Shown here in pieces: positions 49,440 through 63,854 of a DNA stretch of 64,000 bases (position 1 is the first letter of the stretch; each line of letters begins with the position of its first letter). The notes below the pieces were generated by a model. That model had not been told where the DNA came from. It searched no databases and saw only the letters and a program-made list of their open reading frames with translations. Origin of the DNA: Hormiphora californensis (taxonomy: Eukaryota; Ctenophora; Tentaculata; Cydippida; Pleurobrachiidae); assembly GCA_020137815.1 (NCBI GenBank), contig CM035350.1, forward strand, positions 3,571,037 through 3,635,036. The letters run 5' to 3'. The position numbers were made by a program, and so were the translations under genes.

Positions 49440-49914
49440 GAGTGATTAAGCTTTTTTAGGAAAGAATGACAATAAAACCCTTAAAGAGAAGGGTTTTTCC
49501 CCCCCCAGACCACCGTTTGGATATTCCCTCCCACCTCCAATTCATCTTTCATCATACATCATCATCAAATAAGGGTCTTTTTTCCTATTTTTTTATTGTG
49601 GGTAGGGGGATATTTACACACAATTGTTTAAGATTTTTTTTAGAAAGGAAGGAAAAAAAAAAGGCAGTTTTTCAAAAAGAGAAGGTTTTTGGGTTTTAGC
49701 GAACATATTTTTTATTTTGGTACATCCCCTTTTATGAGGGAGCTGAGCTGCTCTGAGAGAGAATGATGGGAGTCTAGGAACTGGGAGAAGGTGTGAGGGG
49801 TAACAACCCTTCCCTTAGCCAGTTAGTGCTATCCCGAAGAAAGGGGGGGAAAAACACTACATTATTTTTGGGGCTCATCTTGGGGAAAAAAGGGTGGGGG
49901 GAAAGGGGAGGGGT

Positions 49915-49950
<36 letters not shown>

Positions 49951-52900
49951 GGGTTTTTTTTTGGAGTTTCTTGTTGTTTTAAGGCTGGGGCGCCCCTTTT
50001 GGCGGCCTCGCTTTTTTTCCCCCCTTTGGTTTTTTGTTTGGGTCAAAAAATTTTAAAATCAAACTTTTTGCACCTACGCGACATTAAAGGAGAGTTAAAA
50101 AAGGGACAAATTGTATTAATGGAACAAGGGGATGAATTCCATACCTTTTGAAATTGTTGAAATTTTGAGCCCTGCGATTTCACGACTCTTCAACAGTTTT
50201 GCGGGGTAGTTATCACCAGAGTAAAAAGAAAGGAGCATTTATTTTCCCCCTCATTTTTTCTAACACACGAAAATAAAAAAAAATAAACGAAATATACCGA
50301 AGGTGAAAAAACGGAAAAATGGGGAAAAGAGGGTCACTCAATAAAAAAGACACACAGGGGGAATTTCAAATGCGATTCATACTATTTCTGGCCTAACATA
50401 TTTCTAGCAATTATAACGTTGCTTTCATGAGGTCTCCTGCACTTTCCAATGTTTCTCAAGCTCCACTCTGTTCTCTCCCAGTGCAGCCAGATCGGTTTAC
50501 CTTGGGTTTTCAAAAAAGCCACGTTTTGAATATCCCGGGGTAGGTCTTTGCAGAAAAAGCCGGGGCGGCCCTACACCGCAGCGATGTTTCTCGAGGGTAA
50601 CCAATTTAATCCGAATTTATCGCCACTAAAACCAATTATCGATCAAAAAGAGCAAACGGATGTGGGTTTGGTGCCAATTAGATCAATGCAAAGGGAAGTG
50701 CTTTCCGCCATCGGTAAGTAGGTAATTGTAGTTCAGCGGGTTTTTTATGGCAATCCTGGAGAAAGTCAGCAATTGGTACAGGGCTCGCATTGTGAAGTCA
50801 TTTTTTGTTTGGGGCCCTCATGTCTTCTAAAAGGGGTTCAAATTTTGGGCATAAAGAGGGCTATTCAGCGCCACCCCCAAATTTTTAACATTTTAATGGA
50901 TGCTTCCGAGTAATTCAACTCTTTGATTGCGTGTTTTAGGGCATTTTCCGTCCATCCGTGGTTGTGAACGTGTTTCAGGGACCCCTCGAGAATGTCAAAC
51001 TTTAAATCTTCCCCCTCTTCTGATGCGTAGTATGGACGGGCTGGGAACGGGCGATGTAATCTTGAGCAGGCCTGAAACCGCTTGGCTCACGCAGCAGCGA
51101 ATCATTTGGGACCCAAAAATTGGCTTTTGGTTAAAAGAAGAAATAAAAATCTAAAATATAGTGGTTGGGGGGCCAATTGTTTTTAATCAGTAGCTGTCAA
51201 AAATGTAGGAGAGCGGAAAATCGTAAAAAGTAAAAAAGAGTGTTTTTTGGGCGCCGTTTCATCGGGTGTCTGTAGCCCGTTTAAAAGTGCAGGGGTTCAA
51301 AAAAGTTGTTCACTAAAATGGCCCTTTAACCCCAAATGGGTCTAAACCCCCAAAAAAACTCACCCCTTTTAGGCTTATTTAAGTTTATCTGGGAGGAAAT
51401 GTCAAGGGGTAACCCCAACCCAAACCCAACCCTACTTTAGCCCCAACCTTTGTCAGCATCACCAAAAAAACCCAGATTTTTTAACGGGCCGTAAACGGGG
51501 TAAAGACTGTGTAAAACGCGGGTGTAAAATACTGAAAATTTTTACGGATCCCTATCAGACCGGACTGGCAGTAGCCAAACTTGAAGCTATGCGGGCCGTT
51601 TTTGAAATTAATTTTTTGAATTTAAATTTGGGAAAAGAGTTTTGGGGGAAACAAAAAACAAACAAACGATCGCGATTTTTATTTTTTTAAATCGATAATA
51701 TTCCAGAATAATCCCCGGGGGTTTTACGTTTCACGTAAATTTTAAATTAAAGCGAGCTTTTGGCGCGCAGCGTTTTTATTTTGATTTCTGAAAAGGCCAA
51801 AAAAAAATCCGGGTTTTTTTTTTTTAGCCTAAACCCCCTTTTTTTTTTTCTGTTCCCCGGTTTGGGTTTTTTTTTTCCTTTTAAGTTTTTTGAACCAAAA
51901 TGAAGCTTGAAAGGGAAAGATAAAAATTTTAAAAAAAAAATTCACCCTAGTCTTCCCAAAACCCTTTAACCCCCCCCAGATTTTTTTTTGTAAAAACTGC
52001 CCCCCGAGACTGTGAGATCGAGCTAAAAAAAACGGGCTGTCATTCCCCGGCCCCATCACGGGTGTCATTGGGGTATGAAAAAAACCCCAACCTAAAAAAA
52101 AAAAAAGGACTTTTAAAAGATAACCCCAAAAAACGGGTATTGTTTTAAAGGGTTTTTATTTCCGCTTAAAAATTGTGACCCAAAGGAAGGGTCAAGATCC
52201 TTTTTTTTTTGGGACCCAAATTTAAAGGGTTTGGAGACGTTGAGATCCGGGGGAAAACAAAAACCGATCCTTAAATCCTTCCTAAAATCATTTTCCCCGG
52301 GAAACCTTTCCCTTAAAGAGGGACCGTCCAAAGAAAGCGGGCCCCCCACCGGGGGAATACTAAAAACCCAAAAAAGGGCCCTCTCCCCTTAATTACAAAA
52401 TCTGTTTCATTTTTCATTTACTTTTTTTGGGTTTTCTCGGGTCTTTGGTCGTGGAGGGGGGCCGGGGTTTCTGGGGGGGGGAAAGAGGTTCCAGGGGCCG
52501 AGGAGGTGGCCGAGGACGCAGATAGTCAGGTTTACCTATCAAAAATGCCTGGGGGGGGCCCTTTTTTTTTCATTTTTTTTTTTTCATTTTTTCCTTAACC
52601 CCCACAGTCTATTTATTGTATTGATGATATATATCGCAATTGTCTTACCAAATCCGAAAGGGGCTTCAATTAATGTCAAAACACCCTCGAACCTGAAATC
52701 CCATTAAATTCCCCTTTTTTAAAACCCCCTTCCTTAAATCTCTTATTTTTAGGTTTGGTAAATATGTGATTTTTTTGTAACTTTTTGGTTAGTAGATTTC
52801 CCCTTGACAATCTCACAAGGCAAGTTTAAAACCCGGGTCCAAGTTTGGGGAAAAAAAAGGGTCACAGACAACCCAAAAAGAAGACGATTCCATGGTGCCT

Positions 52901-54800
52901 TCACTGGAGGATTCTCCGCTGGATATTATTATTTGGCCGGATCTAAAAAAGGGGAAACCCCTCGGATTTCCCCCCATTAGATATCCCCCTTTGTTATTTT
53001 CCCCCAACCCTTTCCTTTAAAAAAAATTGGGGGTTCGGAGAAAAAGGGAAGGGTCGAAAAAAGGGCCAAAAAGCCCCTTTAAACCCTTTTCCCTTTAAAT
53101 TTTTTGGCATTTTGGACGCCCCTACTTTCACCCCTCGTCTCGCAGCAACAACAAAAGGTGCTAGTGCCCCTGGGAAAGTTTATATGGACGAAGAAGAAAA
53201 TTTTCAGGTTGGAAAACCATTTTTGGGAGCCAAAAAAAGGTGTTACCCTTTTTTTTGAAAAATTTAAAAAAACTAAGTGTGGGTCGAAGTTTCAAAACAA
53301 TTTTCTTTTTCACTAAAGGGGTTTCGGTATGGGCACCCAAAAAAACTTTTCCCTAAAAACACGGAGTACATGGGGGGGAAGAAGAGCACGGGAACGTTCT
53401 AAATATCAACTTTTTAATAGGAAAAACGGGTAATTCTTCAGCTCATGCCAGCCCAGAAAAATTTATGATTAGCATTTTTGCATTTATTTATAAATAGAGT
53501 AATAAGATGTAACAAAGCGATTTTTGGGCATTTTTCCCAAATTTGTGTCTTTTTAAATTTTTTTGGGAAAGGGTTTATCACCTAAATATTTTTTCAGGGA
53601 CAAAAGGGTTTTCCGACTAATAAAGGCGGGGGCTAAAAAACGGGTTTTTTGGAGGGGGGGCCCTGGGAAAACGGGTTGTGTACTTGATTAAAACATAATA
53701 CCCCGTATTAGTTTATTCCCAAGGGGGCCCCCCGGAACCCCCCATAGGTTTAATCTTTTTCCCCCGGATTTTAGATTAGTAAATTATTTTTTTTAATTTT
53801 TTTAACCCGGAAGTTAGAAAACCACCCCTTTTCCCCTTATTTAGGGACAAACCCCCCTTCCCCCCGAGGTGCCTTTAAAATGGGGTTTCGGGAACTGTAT
53901 ATAATATTGGGGTTGTCCCAGAAATAAGTCATGTACCGATTTTCAAAAAAATTTACTAGTTAAAAATTTCCCTAACCCCCGGTCCACCCTTGTCAATTAA
54001 GACGATTTTTAAAGCCCCCGGGAAAACGGGGTCTTGAACCCTCGAATAAGGATTTCCCCTTTCCAAAATTTGGGGTATTGTGATACCCTAAGTGGGGTTT
54101 CCCGTTTTAAAGGGGGGGATTTTTGTATTTTTTTAAAAACTCGCTGGGTAAACCCCATTTGAGTTTTCAAATTTCCAAATGCACCAAAAATACCCATCGT
54201 CCACAGTTATGCATCTTCGATTTAAGCTCGACGAAACCTATGAAGCGTCAGCCAAGTTATACGCCGCAAAAAAACAAAAAAAATCCAAAAATGCACCCCC
54301 AATTTTTACCTGTTTTATGGCTACTTTCAAAAACTTCAAATTTTTTAGATCAAAAACCTTCCCAAAAAAAACATTCAGACTCCAAAGGTAAGATTTAGTT
54401 GGGATATTAATAAACTGTTTAAAAAAAATTTTTGTAAGTAACCCCCTATGCCTAAGGGGCCCCCAGTGAAAATTTTTGATTTTTACCAAAGTTTTTTGAG
54501 CCCTAGTCAGCAACGAGTGGGGTACCCGTGTCTTCATCCACCCCTCAAACGAAGAAAATTGTCCAAAAAAACAAGGGTGGTGAGTGAAATATTTTTCAGA
54601 TACTTATCTGAAAAAGAAGCAGTGTTTTCAACATGCGCATATTTTTCTTTTCAGGGGAAAATTTTTATCTCGCTTGTTTCCGGGTTCACCAGGGCGCGTA
54701 AAAAAAAACCAACTTTTTCAAAACAAACACTTGTTTTATAGAGTAAAGGGTTTAAAAATGACAAAGTTTAAAAAATTTTTAAAATCGCAATTGGTAGGCT
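49440..54800. other. Homopolymer-rich zone, no reliable gene model
   Basis: As at 30800-35540, runs of one base dominate, including a 34-G run at 49915-49948. Open frames are short. The start coincides with the last readable serpin exon and the end with the first readable GPATCH1 exon, so the missing exons of both genes may lie here unreadably. Confidence 0.6.
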
Positions 54801-54871
54801 AAGTTGGAGAAATCGGCACATGACATTATTTCTGGGACAACCTAATATACCTTACACATCTTGTATTGCAG

Positions 54872-55848
54872 GAAGTGGAAGCCCCTACGAAGTCCACCTA
54901 TTCCTGCCAACTACCCCCTGGGTTTACACGGCCTGATGAGGAAGAGGAAGAAGAGGAAGATATGTATAGTGCGGGGCTGTTCCTAGCACCCAAAGACACC
55001 GTCCAACTTTCAATAACTGCTCACCCCACCACACGGGGCATTGACTACACGGGACTAGCGTCCCAGTTTGGGCTAGATGGGGGTCGCTCCTCGGGTACTA
55101 TCGAGGGTTTCTCGGGGGAGGCTTTTGGTACAGGTGCTCTGGAGGATGGAGAGGAGTATAGTGTGTACAGCAGGGATGACAGGGGACAATACAACACCGT
55201 CATCGAGGACGAGGCAGAGGACAACTTCATGGCAGAAAACTCATTCCGAAGTACGAAGACTAATGCTCTGCAAAATTTTGTGTCTGGTAAGGCGGATGTG
55301 TATCTGCGGACAACATATCCACCCCCTGCCATTCCTCCTGGTTACAAGGCGTGGCACGCCCCCCGGGAACCTCCCCCGAAACTTGTCACATCCAGTAAGG
55401 AGAGGGCATCCATCCAGAGCCGAGCACTCATTCTGGGGATAAAGGACCATGATAGGGTAAAGGAAGAGAACGTGGTGCCACAATCCCAGTTCAAACCATT
55501 CCAAAGTGATGCTGCCAAGGAGGAACGATATAGACAGTTCATAACGGGGACTCTCCCTGATTACGCCTCCTGCAACATGACCGAGTGGGAGGTAGAGAGA
55601 GAGAAAGAGGAGTTCTCGAAATCTTCCAAGTTCTTCCGGCCCCTCAGTTTTGAAATGGCTAACAGGTTTGTCAGTGCGGGTACTACAGTGGAACAAGATG
55701 AGAAGAAGGCGCTGGAGGAGGAGGCTGAGAAGGAGAGGAAGGACGCGGTTAGGATGAAAATGTTTGGACAACTGACAAGAGAAACACATCAATGGTGCCC
55801 TTCCAGTCTACTATGCAAACGATTCAACATCGCCAATCCGTATCCCGA
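54872..55848 (+). CDS. GPATCH1-like exon: central conserved region
   Basis: About 325 codons with an acidic EEEEEEED stretch near the start and the conserved C-terminal block described under the gene entry. Confidence 0.88.
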
Positions 55849-57239
55849 GTAAGTTATTTTTGTTTTAAAATTTCCATTGAAACCCCCCTTTTCTGTGTCA
55901 CACCTCAAAACCCCATTTTTAAAAACCCTTTAAACCCCATTTTACAAACCTCTAACCCCCCTATTCCACCTCAAACCCCCCTTTTTACACCCTTTAAAAC
56001 CCCCAAATTTTAAAAACCTCAACCCATATTACATACCTCTAACCCTATTTTACACACCTCTAACCCATTTTAAACCTTTTAACCCCTTTTTTACACCCCT
56101 TTTAAACCCTTCCCTCTCTCTCTCCCCTCTTCTCTCTCTTCTCTCTCCCTCGGGTATCCAGTCGGGTTGGGAAATATCCCGAAGGTTTACTAGTCGTGTC
56201 ATGAACCCATTTAAGAAAAACAGCTGCCCCCCCCCACAAAGTGTGGGAGCAAAAAACCCCAAAACATGCCTACAGCCAGTGGAGAGGGGGATACTGCAGA
56301 TGTGCCACCCTCAACAGCAGGTGGTAGTGGGGGATGTATAAGGTTTTGGGGGAAAGGATCGGAGTAAATTGATCTTTTTAAAAATTCGTATTCGTTTAGC
56401 TAAAGGGAGGAGGAGGAGGAGGTAAGACAAGTTAGTTAGTTAGTTAGTTAGTCTGTTAGTTTGTTTGTTTGTCATCTTTAAAATGCGTGAAATTTTTTTG
56501 GGGTTTGATTTTTTGGTCTTTTTCCATTTTATTTTGTATTTTCCTTTTCCCCCCCCTTTTTTTATATATTTTCTACCTTCTAACGAACACACATGTCATC
56601 ACATTTGTCTTCTAAGAGTTTTAGCGAAATCGTTTCTGTTGTTACTATTTGTCCGATGTTTTTAGAACTATCTATGATCTATGATATTTGCTTCTTAGTG
56701 TCCTTCTCTCCGTGTCTTTCTTGATTGTCAAATCTCAATTTGGCTCTGTGTGCCAGCCAGATCATGTATTTTTAGTCATTGGTTAGAAAAGTTTAAAACG
56801 CGGTAAAAAAAAAAAAAAAAAAACATCACTTTTCCCTTTTTCTGTCCATTTTGCAGCCTTTCTTCATTCTTTAAAAATGGCCGGTTTTTGGGCGCTAGAA
56901 ATCTATTTTCGCTCCACACCAATTTTTCCACTTGCATTTTTTCAGTCCCGGGCCCCCCCTAAAAAAACTCCTTTCCCCACTTTTTTTAAAAACATCTCAG
57001 GGCGCAGCAACTTTTTTTACTTTTTTTTTCCTTCCCTTTTTTTTCTCTTCTCCTCCCCTCTCTCTCTCTCTCTCCCCTCTCTCTCTCTATCTCTCTCTCT
57101 CTATCTTTTCTCTTCTATCCCTCTTCTCTCCTTCTCTCTCTCCCTTTTTCTCCTCTCTCTCTTCTCTTCCCCTCTAAACTCTCTTCCCCTCTCTCTTCTC
57201 TCCCCTTTTCTCTCTACCCCCCTCTCTCTCTATCTTTCT

Positions 57240-57279
<40 letters not shown>

Positions 57280-59096
57280 CTCTCTCTCTCCTTTTCTCTC
57301 CCCCTCGCTATCCCCCCTCTTTCTCTCTCTCTTCTCTCTCTCTCCCCTCTCTCTTCTCTCTCCTCCTCTCTCTCTTCCCCCCCCTCTCTCTCTCTCTCTT
57401 CTTCCCTCTCGCTCTCTCTCTCTCGCCTTTTTCTTCTCTCTCTCCCCTTTTCTCTTTTCCCCTCTTTCATTTCCTCCGGAAAGACATTATTTTCCCGCCC
57501 CAAAAGGGGTCTTTCTGTGCTTGTTTTAAAATTTTCTTCCCCTGTGTGTATGCACTTCCTGATAAAAATGTTCACTGTTCCTTTCCTTCTCTCTCATAAC
57601 TCCTTTGTCAGAAAGTTTGTTCTAAATATCTCCATTTGAAGTTTGTTATTTGCTGGTTGTTTTCTGTTCTAAACATATCTCCATTTCCCCAGGAGGATCT
57701 GCCCGCTTTGAAGACTGAACAAGATCAGGAACCTCCTACCCCTGCTGTGAAACCTCGCAGAAATAGATTTGATTGTGCCCCCTCTACTTCTGCTCAACCC
57801 CCCTCACCCAGCTCTCAGCTACCTCCTCACCCCACCTCCTTCAAGGATAGTTGTACCTCACTTTCTCAGCCTGCTACTAGTTCAGCCTCCCAACCACCTT
57901 CCCAACCTATTAGATCAGCAGCTTTAGCTTCCCAACCTACTAGATCAGCAGCAGCTTTAGCTCCCATGGTTGTTCCCCTACCCCCTCACATGAACCCATC
58001 CTCCGGCCCTATCGTGTTCAATAGAGACCGATTCAGCAAAAAACCAGCCGAGGAAGAGAATTTGGACAGCGTGCTCCTGGAGAAAGTGAAACAGTTCACG
58101 AGTGGTTCTTTAAAAAGGAAAAAGGAGAAGAAATCCAAGAAGGAGAAAAAGAAGAAAAAGGAGAAGAAGAAGAAGAAGAAGAAAGAATATTCGAGCGAAG
58201 AAGAGGATGTCAGTTCACCTGAATTATCTAGAACAAGATCAGACATTTCTAGAGGTGTCAGTAACGGATCAAACTTTATATCGGGTAGGAGAGACTCAGA
58301 CAGGAGTAGAATAGAAAGTCAGGATTCTAGTAGATCCCGCCATGCTTCTGGCACCAAATCTGACAGGGATTCTACTGGAGACAGGTCTCGCAGGGATTCT
58401 AATGGAGACATGTCTCGCAGGGACTCAACTGGAGACAGGTCTCGCAGGGATTTTACTGGAGATATGTCTCTCAGGGATTCTACTGGAGACAGGTCTCGCA
58501 GGGTCTCTACTGGAGACAGGTCTCGCAGGGACTCTACTGGAGACAGGTCTCGCAGGGACTCTAATGGAGACAGGTCTCGCAGGGATTCTACTGGACACAG
58601 GTCTCGCAGGGATTCTAATGGAGACAGGTCTCGCAGGGACTCTACTGGAGACAGGTCTCTCAGGGACTCTACTGGAGACAGATCAAAACACTATTCGGGT
58701 GGTAGTAGATCTGGGAAGATATCAGACCACTCTCCTATTAGACCTGCTCGAGATAGACTGGGCTCCCACCATGCCCCACGGCAACTACCCTCAGAATGGA
58801 GTCAGCCCGCTGTTAACACACCCGCTGTTAACACACCAGCTGTTAACACACCAGCTGTCCCACCTGCTGTTAACACACCAGCTGTTAACACACCAGCTGT
58901 TAACACACCAGCTGTCCCACCTGCTCACCAATTTACCCCCCGAGAATCCAGACCACTGCCGGCTGGGGTCAGGAAGATCAATTTCCAATCCTCCAAGTCA
59001 GATAAAAACAGTAATAAGCGGCCTCCACAGTCCCCTAAAGCAGCCCCCACAGGGGCTCCAAAACGGGTCCGTGCCGTTGATTTGTGCGATATTTAA
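54872..59096 (+). CDS. GPATCH1 homologue (G-patch domain missing in window)
   Basis: GPATCH1 is a nuclear protein associated with late-stage spliceosomes. Exon 54872-55848 (acceptor TATTGCAG, donor GTAAGT) encodes the region after the G-patch: CQLPPGF, FLAPKDTVQL, YTGLASQFGLDGG, FSGEAFGTGALEDGEEYSVY, YPPPAIPPGYKAWH, MTEWEVEREKEEFSKSS, and the family signature MKMFGQLTRETHQW...LLCKRFNIANPYP. Exon 57693-59096 encodes the tail with a Lys-rich block, as in vertebrate GPATCH1, and repeats. The two exons differ in phase (two bases left over versus phase 0), so at least one exon between 55849 and 57692 is missing from my model. The G-patch exons should lie upstream of 54872 in the homopolymer-rich zone. 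Confidence 0.85.
55849..57692. other. GPATCH1 intron(s) with C/T-rich repeats
   Basis: 55870-56110 is a degenerate repeat of AACCCC(C)TTTTACACACCTCT. 57055-57465 is an impure CT microsatellite. A TTAG run (GTTAGTTAGTTAG) lies near 56430. A missing exon is expected here but could not be fixed. Confidence 0.5.
57693..59096 (+). CDS. GPATCH1-like last exon: Lys-rich and RS-like repeats
   Basis: Acceptor TTCCCCAG, 467 codons, stop TAA. Pro/Ser/Gln-rich start, a run of about 25 mostly Lys/Glu residues (58117-58190), then about 12 copies of the 9-residue unit GDRSRRDST (27 bp; 58355-58690), then PAVNT repeats (58806-58930). The RS-like repeats fit a splicing role. Length of both repeats probably varies between individuals. 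Confidence 0.82.
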   Translation, partial: EDLPALKTEQDQEPPTPAVKPRRNRFDCAPSTSAQPPSPSSQLPPHPTSFKDSCTSLSQPATSSASQPPSQPIRSAALASQPTRSAAALAPMVVPLPPHMNPSSGPIVFNRDRFSKKPAEEENLDSVLLEKVKQFTSGSLKRKKEKKSKKEKKKKKEKKKKKKKEYSSEEEDVSSPELSRTRSDISRGVSNGSNFISGRRDSDRSRIESQDSSRSRHASGTKSDRDSTGDRSRRDSNGDMSRRDSTGDRSRRDFTGDMSLRDSTGDRSRRVSTGDRSRRDSTGDRSRRDSNGDRSRRDSTGHRSRRDSNGDRSRRDSTGDRSLRDSTGDRSKHYSGGSRSGKISDHSPIRPARDRLGSHHAPRQLPSEWSQPAVNTPAVNTPAVNTPAVPPAVNTPAVNTPAVNTPAVPPAHQFTPRESRPLPAGVRKINFQSSKSDKNSNKRPPQSPKAAPTGAPKRVRAVDLCDI

Positions 59097-59246
59097 AGAG
59101 TTTTAGTTTGTGCGGTTATTTATTGGTTTTTAGTTGTTTTTGTAATTTTATCTAACAAAATATGTCAGAAGATATTGATTTGAAGGGAGATAATTATCGT
59201 GCCACACATCTCTCAATAACACTCTCCCATTAGCTCCAAATGTGCA
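59097..59246. other. 150-bp spacer between GPATCH1 and MTFR genes
   Basis: AT-rich. No AATAAA seen. CTCTCCCATTAG at 59222-59233 is acceptor-like and lies 13 bp before the MTFR start codon. Confidence 0.5.
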
Positions 59247-61435
<2,189 letters not shown>

Positions 61436-62792
61436 AAAACACACTCTCCACGAATCCTGGTGATGGCTGAATTTGAGAGATGCATTTCCTGCCGATTGAT
61501 GAGAGAGAAACTCATTCTTGATTTTGTGGATAATTAACAAGCCGGTGTCAACCATCATTCCTTGTTTCTGATTCTTTGTGCGTGTACACTTTTTTGGACT
61601 TTTTACCCCCATTAAAGACTAAATTGTTGATTGACCGTTGTCACGTTTTTTTCCCCACAAATGTGATGTTATGTAGATAGCTCCCTGTCCTTGCAGGGAG
61701 TATTGTTATTCAGGACTCTGTTTTCTCCAACCCTGAGCCGCCTTGTTTTTTAGTGTTCCCCATCTTGGCGCAATTTCTGGTCGATGGATCGCGCACAAGC
61801 CGTGCCGGGGTGATGTGTAAAAAGTACAACACCCCGGCGCGCGGCACCGTACCACACACACAGACAGACAAACAGCAGTGATTTATTTCTCATTGGAATA
61901 CATTTCACACCGCAATCTCCCAAGGCGTGACAGCAGACAGACACTTGAAGAAGTATTTCTGTGTGCGGTAGACAGCGACCAGAGTAATTATAGAGTCGTA
62001 CGAGAGGGATTATAGAGACGCTTGTGGTCGGCCTTTCTTGTGTGGTGTAATGTTTTGAATCAGTTGTCATGAATCAGTTGTAAATCACTCTCTTGTCTTA
62101 GTACACCAGTCACCAATTAAAAAAACTAAACTTTTGTAAACAGTTTTCAAAACTCAACACAACTTAAAAGAAGGCCCCAACAATTGGGACTTTGGTAAAT
62201 TAATTTACACGCACTGTACAAAAGGCTGTTCCCAATTATAACACACGGTACATGGTACACATCGTTCAGTCCCTTGGGCATGTCGCGCTATCCCCTGTAT
62301 GCGCCAATTCAGTCCCGGATCTGATCAATAGTGTAGCTCTGTCATCTCCTTGATCCCTCTTCCATCCTGCTCATGCCTCTGCCGCTGCAGGCGCTGCTTC
62401 TGAAATAGAAAGTGTGAGAGATTGTTGGACGGCCACGGGGGACTGAAGCAGCAAATCGGACATTTTTTGTCTCATCAAGCAGATTGGATCACCGCGCGCA
62501 GTCGATCCATCGCGCAGTATTGACTGTGAGTGCTGAAATCAACTTTCCATTGAAGAGAGCCGTGTGTCGCGTGGTAACAACAGCTTATTGATCACCTTGG
62601 TAACGTACAGTGTAAATTGAGAAACGGAATCTAGCATGCTGCAATTGTTAGCAGCTGGAAAATACTGAGGGGATAAATCCTGCAAATCAGTAAAACTGGA
62701 AAAGGGCAATAAAACTAATAGATTGATTGGTTTAAGCAGGGGGATTGAGCATTTCTCTCTATGTGAGCCCTTAACATGCAAGTTTAATTAAT
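61436..62792. other. Region between MTFR and heptad-repeat gene
   Basis: Holds the MTFR 3' flank and the 3' flank of the minus-strand gene. Open frames are short and unsupported. GC-richer patch at 61780-61860. No RNA gene recognised. Confidence 0.45.
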
Positions 62793-63854
62793 TTATCTAA
62801 TGGATGCACGCAAGGACAGCTTATCATTGAGATATTGTGTATTGCCTTCATCTGCAGGGGGTAGAAGTGAAGATCTTCTCGCCTCTATTTCTGCTTCTTC
62901 GTCAATTTCAGCCAGCATCCTCTTTGTTTCCTCAGACATACCACCAGGTACTACTGCAGCTGCTGGGATACTGTCCGCCCCAGTTCCCTCCTTAACATCT
63001 GATCTTGACATTTCATCCTTTTTCGCAGATGGTTTGTCTGGTTTTATATCTGTCTCAGCCGGTTTGTCACTTGATTCAGCCGGTTTGTCACTTGTCTCAG
63101 CCGGTTTGTCACTTGATTCAGCCGGTGTTTCACTTGTCTCAGCCGGTTTGTCACTTGTCTCAGCCGGTTTGTCACTTGACTCAGCCGGTTTGTCACTTGT
63201 CTCAGCCGGTTTGTCACTTGTCTCAGCCGGTTTGTCACTTGTCTCAGCCGGTTTGTCACTTGTCTCAGCCGGTTTGTCACTTGTCTCAGCCGGTTTGTCA
63301 GTTGTCTCAGCCGGTTTGTCACTTGTCTCAGCCGGTTTGTCACTTGTCTCAGCTGGTTTGTCACTTGCTTCAGCCGGTTTGTCAGTTGTCTCAGCCGGTT
63401 TGTCACTTGTCTCAGCCGGTTTGTCACTTGTCTCAGCTGGTTTGTCACTTGCTTCAGCCGGTTTGTCAGTTGTCTCAGCCGGTTTGTCAGTTGTCTCAGC
63501 CGGTTTGTCACTTATCTCAGCCGGTTTGTCACTTGTCTCAGTTTTGACAGCTCCTTGCGTTGATTTTTCCGTTCCATCCTCGACCAGTTGTTTGACACCT
63601 CCATTTTCTGACTCCCCCATCACAGCAATTTCAGGGGTTACTATGGCTTCATCTGTCTTCACGGAGTCTTTCAGCTTCTCTACAGGGTCATCTTGCTCTT
63701 TCTTGATAGAGTCATTCTTTGCTTTCTCAACATTTATTCCTTCAGCTGTCTCCTCTCCATCATTCCCTTCCCCAGCAGTTGTCTCCTCTCCCTCCTTCCC
63801 TTCCCCAGCAGTTGTCTCCTCCCCCTCCTCTGATATTGATGGTAACCCTGTCAT
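62793..63854 (-). CDS. Acidic protein with DKPAETS heptad repeat
   Basis: 353 residues on the minus strand, stop at 62793-62795. The N-terminal 110 residues are Glu/Gly-rich (SEEGEETTAGEGKEGEE). Then about 22 copies of a 7-residue unit DKPAE(T/S)(S/T) follow (21 bp each, 63055-63540). The C-terminal 80 residues look like ordinary globular or helical sequence (ETKRMLAEIDEEAEIEARRS, LNDKLSLRASIR). No signal peptide or span. The Met at 63854 is the first in the open frame; further 5' exons beyond are possible. Family not recognised. Confidence 0.6.
   Translation of the reverse strand: MTGLPSISEEGEETTAGEGKEGEETTAGEGNDGEETAEGINVEKAKNDSIKKEQDDPVEKLKDSVKTDEAIVTPEIAVMGESENGGVKQLVEDGTEKSTQGAVKTETSDKPAEISDKPAETTDKPAETTDKPAEASDKPAETSDKPAETSDKPAETTDKPAEASDKPAETSDKPAETSDKPAETTDKPAETSDKPAETSDKPAETSDKPAETSDKPAETSDKPAESSDKPAETSDKPAETSETPAESSDKPAETSDKPAESSDKPAETDIKPDKPSAKKDEMSRSDVKEGTGADSIPAAAVVPGGMSEETKRMLAEIDEEAEIEARRSSLLPPADEGNTQYLNDKLSLRASIR
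63055..63540. repeat. 21-bp coding minisatellite
   Basis: About 22 units of TCAGCCGGTTTGTCACTTGTC with few variants (CAGTTG, CTTGAT, AGCTGG). The 21-bp period keeps all six frames open, so the long + strand ORFs here are shadows. Confidence 0.92.

Noticed and set aside
56140-56340. Possible missing GPATCH1 exon near 56162
   Set aside because: The phase after an AG at 56161 gives a stop after about 14 codons, and the other frame does not match the family.
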